DNA of 64,000 nt from DASRAJ01 sp035638255. Lineage in GTDB: Bacteria; Bacteroidota; Bacteroidia; Chitinophagales; UBA10324. Within the stretch, counting starts at the first letter, position 1; every line of letters starts with the position of its first letter. The stretch is from assembly GCA_035638255.1 (NCBI GenBank), contig DASRAJ010000160.1, forward strand, positions 23,918 through 87,917, read 5' to 3'. This document shows, in pieces, positions 50,181 to 58,190 of this stretch. A program made the position numbers and the translations under genes. A model generated the notes under the pieces. That model was not told where the DNA came from. It saw only the letters and a program-made list of their open reading frames with translations, and made no database searches.

Positions 50181-52184
50181 ATGATCATGATAAATCAATT
50201 CTCCTGGTTGATTCCTCTCCTGCCATTCGCAGGATTCCTCGTGCTTGGAATTTTCGGGCGGAGGTACTTCAAAAATTCCTCCGGCATTGTTGCTTGTCTG
50301 CTGTTGTTCATTTCAACCATTCTCGCGTTCGATGTGGCTTACAATTATTTTTTTGTGAATGGTCAGGTGAATGGTGTTTATCAAAAGATGATTGCAATCA
50401 ATTACACCTGGCTGCAATTCTCGCCAAATGTTTCCATTGACATGGGCATCCTCCTGGATCCCATTTCGGTGATGATGCTTGTGGTGATCACGTTTGTTTC
50501 GCTGATGGTGCACATCTATTCACTCGGTTACATGAAGGGCGAAGAAAGATTTGCAACCTACTACGCATTCCTCTCGCTGTTTACTTTTTCCATGCTCGGA
50601 TTAGTGCTGTCATCCAACATTTTTCAGATCTACATTTTCTGGGAACTGGTCGGCATTTCATCATACCTCCTCATCGGATTTTATTATGATCGTCCTTCTG
50701 CTGTGGCTGCCGCTAAAAAAGCATTCGTCGTTACACGCTTTGCTGACCTGGGTTTTCTTATCGGCATTTTGATTCTTGCCTTTTATTCTGAGACGCTCGA
50801 TTTCAATACACTCATTACGCGACTCACTACGCCGTCATCGCAACTCACAAATATTACATCAGCATCCTTCATTGGAATCTCAGCACTCACCTGGGGATTG
50901 ACTTTAGTATTCATCGGTGGTGCAGGAAAGAGTGCCATGTTTCCCTTGCACATCTGGTTGCCCGATGCGATGGAAGGACCTACTCCTGTGTCTGCGTTAA
51001 TTCATGCCGCTACCATGGTAGTTGCCGGAGTTTATTTGGTGGCAAGATTATTTCCCGTGCTGGCTCTTTCTGATCCTGCAGTATTACACCTGATCGGATA
51101 TGTGGGCGCATTCTCTGCGTTGCTCGCGGCGGTAATCGCTTGTACGCAAACAGACATCAAAAGAGTATTAGCATACTCCACCATGTCCCAAATTGGTTAC
51201 ATGATGCTTGCACTTGGTGTGTCAGGATTTGGAGTTTACTACACCCTTTATCCTCCTTTATCAGGTGTACCAATAAGTGTCGGACAAGTTTTGGAACATG
51301 GCTATGCAGCTTCGATGTTTCATCTGTTCACTCATGCATGGTTCAAGTCTCTGTTGTTCCTTTGTGCGGGCGCAGTGATTCACCTCGTACATAGCAATGA
51401 TATGAAAGACATGGGCGGGCTTAGAAAATTTATGCCCATCACTCATATCACTTTTTTGATTGCCTGTCTTGCAATCTCGGGTGTCCCGCCATTCTCCGGA
51501 TTTTTTAGCAAGGATGAAATTCTGCTTGCAGCTTTTCACTCGAGCAAACTCATTTATGGAATTGCACTTTTCACCTCGGGACTCACTGCATTCTACATGT
51601 TTCGATTGTACTTCTCGATTTTTTGGAAGAAGGAATTTCATTATCCTTCGACTCCGCTCAGCATGACACGCGCACACGGAGAGGGAACTGCAACCATGAA
51701 AATTCCGCTTGTAATATTGGCGGTAGGTACGCTCCTTGTGGGCTTTATTCCTTTTTCAAAATTTGTCTCCGCAAGCGGAGTTCCATTCGAGTCACCTCTT
51801 GATATTACTTTTTCTGTTGCACCTGTTCTGTTCGCTTTGTGTGGAATTTTTATCTCTTCAACTCTTTACAGAAAAGAAAATAGTCGTCCCGAAAAACTTG
51901 CAGCATCACTCAGTGGCTTGTATCGCACAGCATACAACAAGTTCTACATTGATGAACTGTACCTCTTCATCACGAAAAAAATTGTTTTCAATCTTGTTGG
52001 AAGACCCGCTGCTTGGTTCGACAGGAATATTGTGGATGGATTTATGAATCTTCTTGCAGCAATCACTCAGGAAATTTCAGCATTCATCAAAGGAATTCAA
52101 TCGGGAAAAGTGCAGGGGTATGGACTGTACTTTTTCGCCGGCATTTTTGGGTTGGCAGTACTGTTCATTTATTTCTGGAAATAA
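50181..52184 (+). CDS. nuoL: NADH-quinone oxidoreductase subunit L
   Basis: 667 aa. It is a large antiporter-like proton-pumping subunit with about 16 membrane segments. Diagnostic parts are FWELVGISSYLLIGFYYDRPSAVAAAKKAF, GGAGKSAMFPLHIWLPDAMEGPTPVSALIHAATMVVAGVYL, and AYSTMSQIGYMMLALGVSG. The long lateral helix is in the C-terminal part. Near residue 490 a short insert (HYPSTPLSMTRAHGEG) coincides with a REP-like DNA repeat. It stands between nuoK and nuoM in the normal order. Confidence 0.93.
   Translation: MIMINQFSWLIPLLPFAGFLVLGIFGRRYFKNSSGIVACLLLFISTILAFDVAYNYFFVNGQVNGVYQKMIAINYTWLQFSPNVSIDMGILLDPISVMMLVVITFVSLMVHIYSLGYMKGEERFATYYAFLSLFTFSMLGLVLSSNIFQIYIFWELVGISSYLLIGFYYDRPSAVAAAKKAFVVTRFADLGFLIGILILAFYSETLDFNTLITRLTTPSSQLTNITSASFIGISALTWGLTLVFIGGAGKSAMFPLHIWLPDAMEGPTPVSALIHAATMVVAGVYLVARLFPVLALSDPAVLHLIGYVGAFSALLAAVIACTQTDIKRVLAYSTMSQIGYMMLALGVSGFGVYYTLYPPLSGVPISVGQVLEHGYAASMFHLFTHAWFKSLLFLCAGAVIHLVHSNDMKDMGGLRKFMPITHITFLIACLAISGVPPFSGFFSKDEILLAAFHSSKLIYGIALFTSGLTAFYMFRLYFSIFWKKEFHYPSTPLSMTRAHGEGTATMKIPLVILAVGTLLVGFIPFSKFVSASGVPFESPLDITFSVAPVLFALCGIFISSTLYRKENSRPEKLAASLSGLYRTAYNKFYIDELYLFITKKIVFNLVGRPAAWFDRNIVDGFMNLLAAITQEISAFIKGIQSGKVQGYGLYFFAGIFGLAVLFIYFWK
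51643..51668. repeat. REP-like element inside nuoL
   Basis: The sequence ccttcgactccgctcagcat followed by GACA is known to me as a common dispersed repeat of Bacteroidota genomes. Here it is translated in frame as PSTPLSMT in the loop after a membrane segment of NuoL. Confidence 0.6.
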
Positions 52185-52193
52185 AAATTGCGC

Positions 52194-53693
52194 ATGAATC
52201 TTTTATTACTCATCCTTCTCCCTTTCATCAACTCCCTCGCTATTCTTCTCTCGAAAGGATTGAAGCAAGTTCGAGCCATTGCATTAGGGGGAGCGGTATT
52301 GCAATTCGTGATTGCCGGTGTTTTATTGTTTTTGTATTGGAATGAAAGGGCGGCAGGCAACACCTCACAATTTCTTTTTGAATCGATTTACACCTGGTTC
52401 GCTCCACTCAACATCAACTTCCACATCGGGGTAGATGGAATTTCCATTGCAATGATTTTGCTGACAGCATTCGTAGTACTCGCCGGTGTGCTGGTTTCGT
52501 GGAGTGAAGAACAAATGAGCAAAGAGTTTTTCTTCCTCCTCATCTTCCTTTCGCTTGGCGCTTATGGATTTTTTATTTCACTCGATCTCTTCACGTTGTT
52601 TTTCTTTCTCGAAGTCGCGGTGATTCCAAAATTCTTACTGATTGGAATCTGGGGAAGCGGAAAGAAAGAATACAGCGCGATGAAACTTGCTCTCATGTTG
52701 ATGGGAGGAAGCGCACTCGTATTTGTTGGCTTGCTTGGATTGTATTACAACACTGATGCAGGAGGTGGAATGCACACATTTGATCTTGTACAGATTTCGA
52801 AAATGCATATTCCAATCAAAGCTCAACTACTTTTTTTTCCATTGGCATTCGTTGGCTTCGGAGTATTTGGTGCTCTGTTTCCCTTTCACACATGGGTTCC
52901 TGACGGACATTCATCCGCGCCTACTGCCGCTTCCATGTTTCTCGCAGGTATCTCCATGAAACTCGGCGGCTATGGTTGCCTCCGTGTTGCAACCTACCTG
53001 ATGCCACAGGCCGCGCATGAATATTCATGGATCATCGTGCTGCTTGCAACCATCGCAATTATCTACGGCGCATTTGCAACCATGATGCAAAAAGACTTGA
53101 AGTACATCAATGCATACTCATCCGTGAGTCATTGCGGATTTGTTTTACTGGGAATCGGCATGCTCACACAAACCGCGATCACAGGAGCGGTGATGCAAAT
53201 GGTGTCGCACGGATTGATGACGGCACTTTTCTTCGCTGCGATCGGAATGATTTACTCCCGCACTCATACACGAATGGTGGCTCAACTCGGCGGCATGATG
53301 AAAATTATGCCGTTCATTTCCACGGTGTTTGTGATTGCAGGATTGTGCTCCCTTGGCTTGCCGGGTTTTTCCGGATTTGTTGCGGAGATGACAGTGTTCA
53401 TGGGTTCGTGGCAAAACCCTGACACATTTTATCGCATCGCAACCATTCTTGCATGCGCTTCGATTGTGGTGACAGCGGTTTACATTTTACGCGCTGTTGG
53501 CTCAGCAATCATGGGTGAAATTCCAAGTGCGACATTTTTGAATTTGACGGATGCAACATGGAATGAAAAATTTGCAGGAGCAATCCTGATCATCGGAATC
53601 GTCGCGATTGGGGTTGCGCCATTTTGGTTGTATGAGTTAATTACACCGGGAACGGAATCTATTATGAAAAATGTGGTTGCAGCGATTTTTTAA
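52194..53693 (+). CDS. nuoM: NADH-quinone oxidoreductase subunit M
   Basis: 499 aa from the ATG at 52194; a TTG two codons earlier is possible. It has 13-14 membrane segments with FFFLEVAVIPKFLLIGIWG (conserved Glu in helix 5), FPFHTWVPDGHSSAPTAASMFLAGISMKLGGYG and DLKYINAYSSVSHCGFVLLGIGM. It is the second antiporter-like subunit of complex I. Its start is 9 bp after the nuoL stop, and nuoN follows in 16 bp. Confidence 0.94.
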   Translation: MNLLLLILLPFINSLAILLSKGLKQVRAIALGGAVLQFVIAGVLLFLYWNERAAGNTSQFLFESIYTWFAPLNINFHIGVDGISIAMILLTAFVVLAGVLVSWSEEQMSKEFFFLLIFLSLGAYGFFISLDLFTLFFFLEVAVIPKFLLIGIWGSGKKEYSAMKLALMLMGGSALVFVGLLGLYYNTDAGGGMHTFDLVQISKMHIPIKAQLLFFPLAFVGFGVFGALFPFHTWVPDGHSSAPTAASMFLAGISMKLGGYGCLRVATYLMPQAAHEYSWIIVLLATIAIIYGAFATMMQKDLKYINAYSSVSHCGFVLLGIGMLTQTAITGAVMQMVSHGLMTALFFAAIGMIYSRTHTRMVAQLGGMMKIMPFISTVFVIAGLCSLGLPGFSGFVAEMTVFMGSWQNPDTFYRIATILACASIVVTAVYILRAVGSAIMGEIPSATFLNLTDATWNEKFAGAILIIGIVAIGVAPFWLYELITPGTESIMKNVVAAIF

Positions 53694-53709
53694 AAATGAA
53701 AATTAAAAG

Positions 53710-55113
53710 ATGACGAAGGAATTTTTTGTGCTGATGAAATTTGAGCTGATCGTAACGGTCATCATCTTCATTCTTCTTTTTCTTAAAATCGGGAGAGATA
53801 ATATGAAGAATGATGCGGTGCTGAACCTGGTCAACATTTTATTGCTCATGAATTTTGCCGCAGGATTTTTTTTGAATCAGCAAGGAACTCTCTTCAGCGA
53901 CATGTTCAAAACAAACCCATTGATCGCTCTTGAAAAAAATATTCTCAACCTTGGCACGCTCATCATTTCACTGCAGGCTTCTTCATGGCTAAGAAATCAT
54001 AAGCATGTGATGGAGTTTTACATGCTGCTGCTCACGACGCTACTGGGAATGTTTTTTATGATCTCCAGCAACAACCTGCTGATGTTTTTTCTTGGATTGG
54101 AAATGTCAACGATTCCGCTTGCAGCGATTGCAAATTTCGATTTGGAAAGAAGGCAATCATCGGAAGCAGCGATGAAATACATCATGTCCTCTGCATTTTC
54201 ATCAGGGCTTTTGCTCTTCGGTATTTCGATGGTGTACGGCGCCACCGGAACCATTAGCCTGACTGACATCTCACAAAAATTAGATAGCAGCGCTTTGCAA
54301 TTGTTCGCCTTTATTTTGCTGCTTGCAGGATTTGCTTTCAAAATTTCCGTAGTGCCGTTTCATCTGTGGACGGCTGATGTGTATGAAGGATCGCCCGTGG
54401 CAGTCACTTCTTATCTCTCCGTCATCTCCAAGGGCTCAATACTTTTTGTTTTTATTTCCGTGCTCTACACCGTTTTCAAACCAATGGCAGATGAGTGGTA
54501 CAATATGTTATTCCTGCTTTCGGTGCTGACGATGGTCATCGGAAATCTTTTTGCGATCCGGCAAAATAATCTGAAACGATTTCTTGCATTCTCTTCCATT
54601 GCCCAGGTTGGTTTCATTCTCATTGGTATTTCAGGAAGTTCACAGGCGGGCACTGCCTCGGTAATTTACTTCGTGCTGATTTACATCTTCTCCAACCTTG
54701 GTGCATTCGGAGTTGTTGCTCTGGTGAGTGCGCTTACAGGAAAAGAAGGCATTGATGATTACAAAGGATTTTACAAAACGAACCCGCTGCTTGCCTGGGT
54801 TCTCACGCTCTCACTTTTTTCTTTAGCGGGAATTCCGCCGACAGCAGGTTTCTTCGGGAAATTTTTTCTGCTGATGGCAGGTGCCGGAAAAGGAAATTAC
54901 TTGCTCATCACCATAGCGGCATTGAACATGATCGTCTCACTCTACTATTATTTGCGGGTGGTGAAAGCGATGTTCATGGAAGAGAATGAACGGCCAATCG
55001 AAAAACTACAAGTGAGCTTGCTTCCAAAGATTTCTCTGCTGATGTGCCTGGCAGGAATTGTTTTGATTGGATTTTGGAGTTGGATTTATGATTACATTTT
55101 TTCACTGAGTTAA
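53710..55113 (+). CDS. nuoN: NADH-quinone oxidoreductase subunit N
   Basis: 467 aa. It is the third antiporter-like subunit, with FFLGLEMSTIPLAAIANFD, AFKISVVPFHLWTADVYEGSPVAVTSYLSVISKGS, LKRFLAFSSIAQVGFILIGISG and SLAGIPPTAGFFGKFFLLMAG. About 14 membrane segments and a normal length indicate an intact gene. It ends the nuo cluster; the next gene, 63 bp on, encodes a secreted Kelch protein and is not related. Confidence 0.94.
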   Translation: MTKEFFVLMKFELIVTVIIFILLFLKIGRDNMKNDAVLNLVNILLLMNFAAGFFLNQQGTLFSDMFKTNPLIALEKNILNLGTLIISLQASSWLRNHKHVMEFYMLLLTTLLGMFFMISSNNLLMFFLGLEMSTIPLAAIANFDLERRQSSEAAMKYIMSSAFSSGLLLFGISMVYGATGTISLTDISQKLDSSALQLFAFILLLAGFAFKISVVPFHLWTADVYEGSPVAVTSYLSVISKGSILFVFISVLYTVFKPMADEWYNMLFLLSVLTMVIGNLFAIRQNNLKRFLAFSSIAQVGFILIGISGSSQAGTASVIYFVLIYIFSNLGAFGVVALVSALTGKEGIDDYKGFYKTNPLLAWVLTLSLFSLAGIPPTAGFFGKFFLLMAGAGKGNYLLITIAALNMIVSLYYYLRVVKAMFMEENERPIEKLQVSLLPKISLLMCLAGIVLIGFWSWIYDYIFSLS

Positions 55114-55176
55114 AAGGTTGAAATTTGAAGTTGGCAATACGCAACCCTTTTTACACAGTGCTAACTTAAAACCGCA

Positions 55177-56820
55177 ATGAAAAAATGTTACACTACTCTG
55201 ATTTTACTTTTTTTTGTGAAATTAATTTCCGCGCAGATGGGAGAATGGACTTGGATGAACGGAGATAGCACAATAAATTCGTTTGGACATTTTGGAACAC
55301 AAGGAGTATTTCATCAATTGAATTCTCCACCTGCTTTCTACGAAGCTTGTGAATGGACTGATAAGGAGGGAAACTTTTGGTTATTTGGAGGAGTAAGTCC
55401 TTTATATGAATACGGTGATTTATGGAAATTTAATCCGGATATTAATCAATGGGCTTGGATAAATGGAACTGGACTGCCTGCCCAACCACCTGTCTACGGA
55501 ACCCAAGGAATACCATCTCCAACAAATTCACCAGGCTCAAGAGGTTGGGGAGTGCCTACTTGGGTTGATACAAGTGGGAATCTCTGGTTATTTGGTGGAT
55601 ATGCAGGAGATTGCTTTGCTGACCTTTGGAAATATGACATCGCAACTAATGAATGGGCATGGATGAAAGGCCCGGCAAATTTCAGCACGCTACATCATTA
55701 CGGAACTATGGGAGTTGCTGATCCTGCCAATTTTCCCTGGAGAAAGACAGAGACAAATATTACTTGGACTGACAATAATAATAACTTATGGGTTTTTGGG
55801 GGAGGCATCGGTGGTTCGAGTTTCAATAATGATCTTTGGAAATATAATATAGGAACAAATGAATGGGCCTGGATGAAGGGAGATACTCTTTTTAATCAGC
55901 AAAGTGTTTATGGAATTAAAGGTGTTTCAGACTCTGCAAACAAACCATCAGCAAGATGTTGTTATGCTAAATGGAAAGATAGTGATGGTAATTTTTATTT
56001 TTTCGGAGGAAATGATGGAAATGGTAATCCCAGTTTAAATGCCTCGTTTAACGATTTATGGCGATACTCGCTAAACACAAATGAATGGACATGGATTAGC
56101 GGTGACAGCACCGTTAATGACTCTATCTCAAATAGCACGCAATGTATTTCTACAACTGATGATCCTCCTCCGGCAAGATTTGAAAATAGAGCTTGTTGGA
56201 CTATCGGATGCGATCTTGAAAATTTTATTTTTTACGGAGGCATTCATAGAAGCTTTGGCAATGCTTGCTACGGAGATTTATGGGATTACAACTACGTTAC
56301 AAATGAATGGACTTTAATGGATGGTTCATATATTCCGAATCAATTTCCTTCATACGGAATAAAAACTGTGTCAAGTCCACTAAACCATCCGGGTAGTAGA
56401 TTGGGTGCAATTGGATGGAAAGACAAGAAATGTAATCTTTGGTTGTTTGGGGGCGGGGGTTCTTTAGGTAAGTTGAATGACTTATGGCGATTTGCTCCTG
56501 ATACAGCTTGCCCGCATTTCTGTAATCTATGCAAACCAGCAGTAGGAATAATTGAAGTTCCAATTTCCCAAATTAACCTTTTAGTTTTTCCTAATCCTGC
56601 TAATTCATACTTGGATATTTCATGCGAATTATTTTCTAAGCAGAATATCGAACTATGTATTTATAATTTGTTAGGCGAGGAAATATTTTCTTCAAAAGAA
56701 GAACCCACCCAAGGAAAGTATGGGAGGAAAATCAATATACAGAGATTGAGTGATGGTGTATATTTCTTGTTGCTAAAGACAAACGGAGAAATTGTAGCTA
56801 AGAAATTTGTAAAACAATAA
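55177..56820 (+). CDS. Kelch-repeat secreted protein, T9SS cargo
   Basis: 547 aa. A signal peptide (MKKCYTTLILLFFVKLISAQ) precedes six to seven Kelch-type blades, each with a W...D..GN.WLFGG and DLWKYNI..NEWAWMKG pattern, forming a beta-propeller. The C-terminal LLVFPNPANSYLDISCELF to VAKKFVKQ is a type A sorting domain. It is secreted to the cell surface; the ligand is unknown. It lies between nuoN and a proline-rich hypothetical gene, with no functional link evident. Confidence 0.85.
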   Translation: MKKCYTTLILLFFVKLISAQMGEWTWMNGDSTINSFGHFGTQGVFHQLNSPPAFYEACEWTDKEGNFWLFGGVSPLYEYGDLWKFNPDINQWAWINGTGLPAQPPVYGTQGIPSPTNSPGSRGWGVPTWVDTSGNLWLFGGYAGDCFADLWKYDIATNEWAWMKGPANFSTLHHYGTMGVADPANFPWRKTETNITWTDNNNNLWVFGGGIGGSSFNNDLWKYNIGTNEWAWMKGDTLFNQQSVYGIKGVSDSANKPSARCCYAKWKDSDGNFYFFGGNDGNGNPSLNASFNDLWRYSLNTNEWTWISGDSTVNDSISNSTQCISTTDDPPPARFENRACWTIGCDLENFIFYGGIHRSFGNACYGDLWDYNYVTNEWTLMDGSYIPNQFPSYGIKTVSSPLNHPGSRLGAIGWKDKKCNLWLFGGGGSLGKLNDLWRFAPDTACPHFCNLCKPAVGIIEVPISQINLLVFPNPANSYLDISCELFSKQNIELCIYNLLGEEIFSSKEEPTQGKYGRKINIQRLSDGVYFLLLKTNGEIVAKKFVKQ

Positions 56821-56837
56821 ATGAAATTGACGAGAAC

Positions 56838-57263
56838 ATGGCAATCAACAAGAACCACGAATTCGAAGATCTCAACGGTGTGAAGTGCGCCATTGTGGAG
56901 AAGAATGCTTCGCAGGCACGCGTTGACTTTCTGAAATCACTTCTTGAATTCAATCACTACATCGTCATTGTAGTTCCGTCTCCTCCGCCAAAAGTTGCAC
57001 CTGTAAAACCGCCGGCACCCGCCCCTGCAGAAGTTACTGCAGGCAAAGAAGCAGAAGCGCCGCCGCCTGCTCCTCCACCGCCTCCTCCACCACCTGAAAC
57101 TTTTACAATTGGAGTGACAGATGTCATGTTCAATCCCACCAATGCGATATTCGGAAGATTGCTTCGAACACCTACCGGGCACTTTGTAACACTTGCGTAC
57201 TGGGAACAAAAAGAATCCGAATCACACGATGAGATTCCTTACTACGAAAACAAATTCAGTTGA
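56838..57263 (+). CDS. proline-rich linker hypothetical protein
   Basis: 141 aa. Residues 1-47 form a small domain (HEFEDLNGVKCAIVEKNASQARVDFLKSLLEFNHY IVIVV-type). A Pro/Ala-rich linker of about 45 residues follows, including a run of eight prolines. The C-terminal part (FTIGVTDVMFNPTNAIFGRLLRT, VTLAYWEQKESE) is a second small domain. There is no signal peptide. I believe similar proteins exist in Bacteroidota but cannot name a function. It begins 17 bp after the Kelch gene. Confidence 0.65.
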   Translation: MAINKNHEFEDLNGVKCAIVEKNASQARVDFLKSLLEFNHYIVIVVPSPPPKVAPVKPPAPAPAEVTAGKEAEAPPPAPPPPPPPPETFTIGVTDVMFNPTNAIFGRLLRTPTGHFVTLAYWEQKESESHDEIPYYENKFS

Positions 57264-57285
57264 AATATAAGTTTTCGCTGCTCAC

Positions 57286-57319
57286 AAACCGACCGCGGTC
57301 CCGGAGACCGCGTCGGTTT
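57286..57319. terminator. long GC-rich hairpin, terminator-like
   Basis: AAACCGA-C-CGCGGTC pairs with GACCGCG-TCGGTTT (one bulged C), a 14-bp stem with T-run tail. It shares the outer arms AAACCGAC/GTCGGTTT with the hairpin at 58134-58171. Confidence 0.7.
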
Positions 57320-57387
57320 AGCGGACCCGATTGAACATTCTTCACCACATCATCGTTGTTTGAATTGCATCAACACAATTTTCTTCA

Positions 57388-58116
57388 ATGGCTTTAGAGA
57401 AATGGTTTACATCGGAGGTAACCAGGATAGAAGATGAAACAGAAAATGCCAAAAGGTTCTTCATGAAGGTTCCGGAGCTGGAAGTGCTGAACTTTAAGGC
57501 AGGGCAGTTCGTCACGTTCGATCTTCCCATTCATGAAAAGAAAAATCGCAGATGGCGGAGCTACTCCATTGTGTCACCGCCTTCAGCCAGCAATGAATTT
57601 GAATTGCTGATCGGATTTGTTCCCAATGGGCCGGCTTCAAAATATTTTTGGAATGACGTTCAGGTAGGAACCACAATCCCTTTCAAAGGCCCTGCGGGAA
57701 TTTTTGTTTTACCGGGTATAATTGAAACCGATTTATGTCTTATTGCTACGAGCACCGGCATTGCCCCCTTTCGCTCCATGTTACTTGATTTGGTGAGCCA
57801 TCCCCGTTCTATAAAAAATTTGTACCTGGTTTTCGGAACACGCTACATAAAAGATATCTTTTACCGGGAGGAATTGGAACAGCTTCAAACCAAAATTCCC
57901 GGTTTCAAATTTCTTCTAACCTTATCGAGAGAAGATTCGCCTGAATACACCGGACGAAAAGGTTACGTGCACCCGGTTTATGAGGAATTGTTTGCTGATA
58001 AAAGATCTGCACAGTTTTATATCAGCGGCTGGAAAAATATGATTGATGATGCGAAGAAGAGAATTCTTGCTATGGGTTATGATCGCAAATTAATTCACGT
58101 AGAGATTTACGGATAG
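57388..58116 (+). CDS. ferredoxin-NADP(+) reductase-like flavoprotein
   Basis: 242 aa. The FAD-binding domain carries RRWRSYSIVSPP, with RSYS at 57-60; the NAD(P)-binding domain has IATSTGIAPFRSM (119-131) and LVFGTRYIKDIFYREEL. The C-terminus HVEIYG is family-typical. There is no 2Fe-2S domain, so this is a stand-alone FNR-type electron-transfer flavoprotein, probably between NAD(P)H and a ferredoxin or flavodoxin. It is bracketed by two related hairpins and is convergent with the giant PKD protein. Confidence 0.88.
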   Translation: MALEKWFTSEVTRIEDETENAKRFFMKVPELEVLNFKAGQFVTFDLPIHEKKNRRWRSYSIVSPPSASNEFELLIGFVPNGPASKYFWNDVQVGTTIPFKGPAGIFVLPGIIETDLCLIATSTGIAPFRSMLLDLVSHPRSIKNLYLVFGTRYIKDIFYREELEQLQTKIPGFKFLLTLSREDSPEYTGRKGYVHPVYEELFADKRSAQFYISGWKNMIDDAKKRILAMGYDRKLIHVEIYG

Positions 58117-58133
58117 ATTTTTCTCACATAAAA

Positions 58134-58171
58134 AAACCGACGCATCCCGCCTTGGGCGAATGCGTCGGTTT
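58134..58171. terminator. bidirectional terminator hairpin
   Basis: AAACCGACGCAT (58134-58145) pairs perfectly with ATGCGTCGGTTT (58160-58171), with an A-run before and T residues after. It lies between two convergent genes and would stop transcription from both sides. Confidence 0.85.
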
Positions 58172-58190
58172 AGCTTTGCGAAATTCACTA

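Noticed and set aside
51261..51677. Minus-strand frame inside nuoL with a HAERSRRI-like motif
   Set aside because: The motif is the reverse translation of the REP-like repeat, not a gene.
56957..57142. Glycine-rich minus-strand frame
   Set aside because: It is the complement of the proline codon run of the plus-strand gene.
57342..57530. Minus-strand open frame overlapping the FNR gene start
   Set aside because: Shadow of the FNR coding sequence; the plus-strand protein has clear family motifs.
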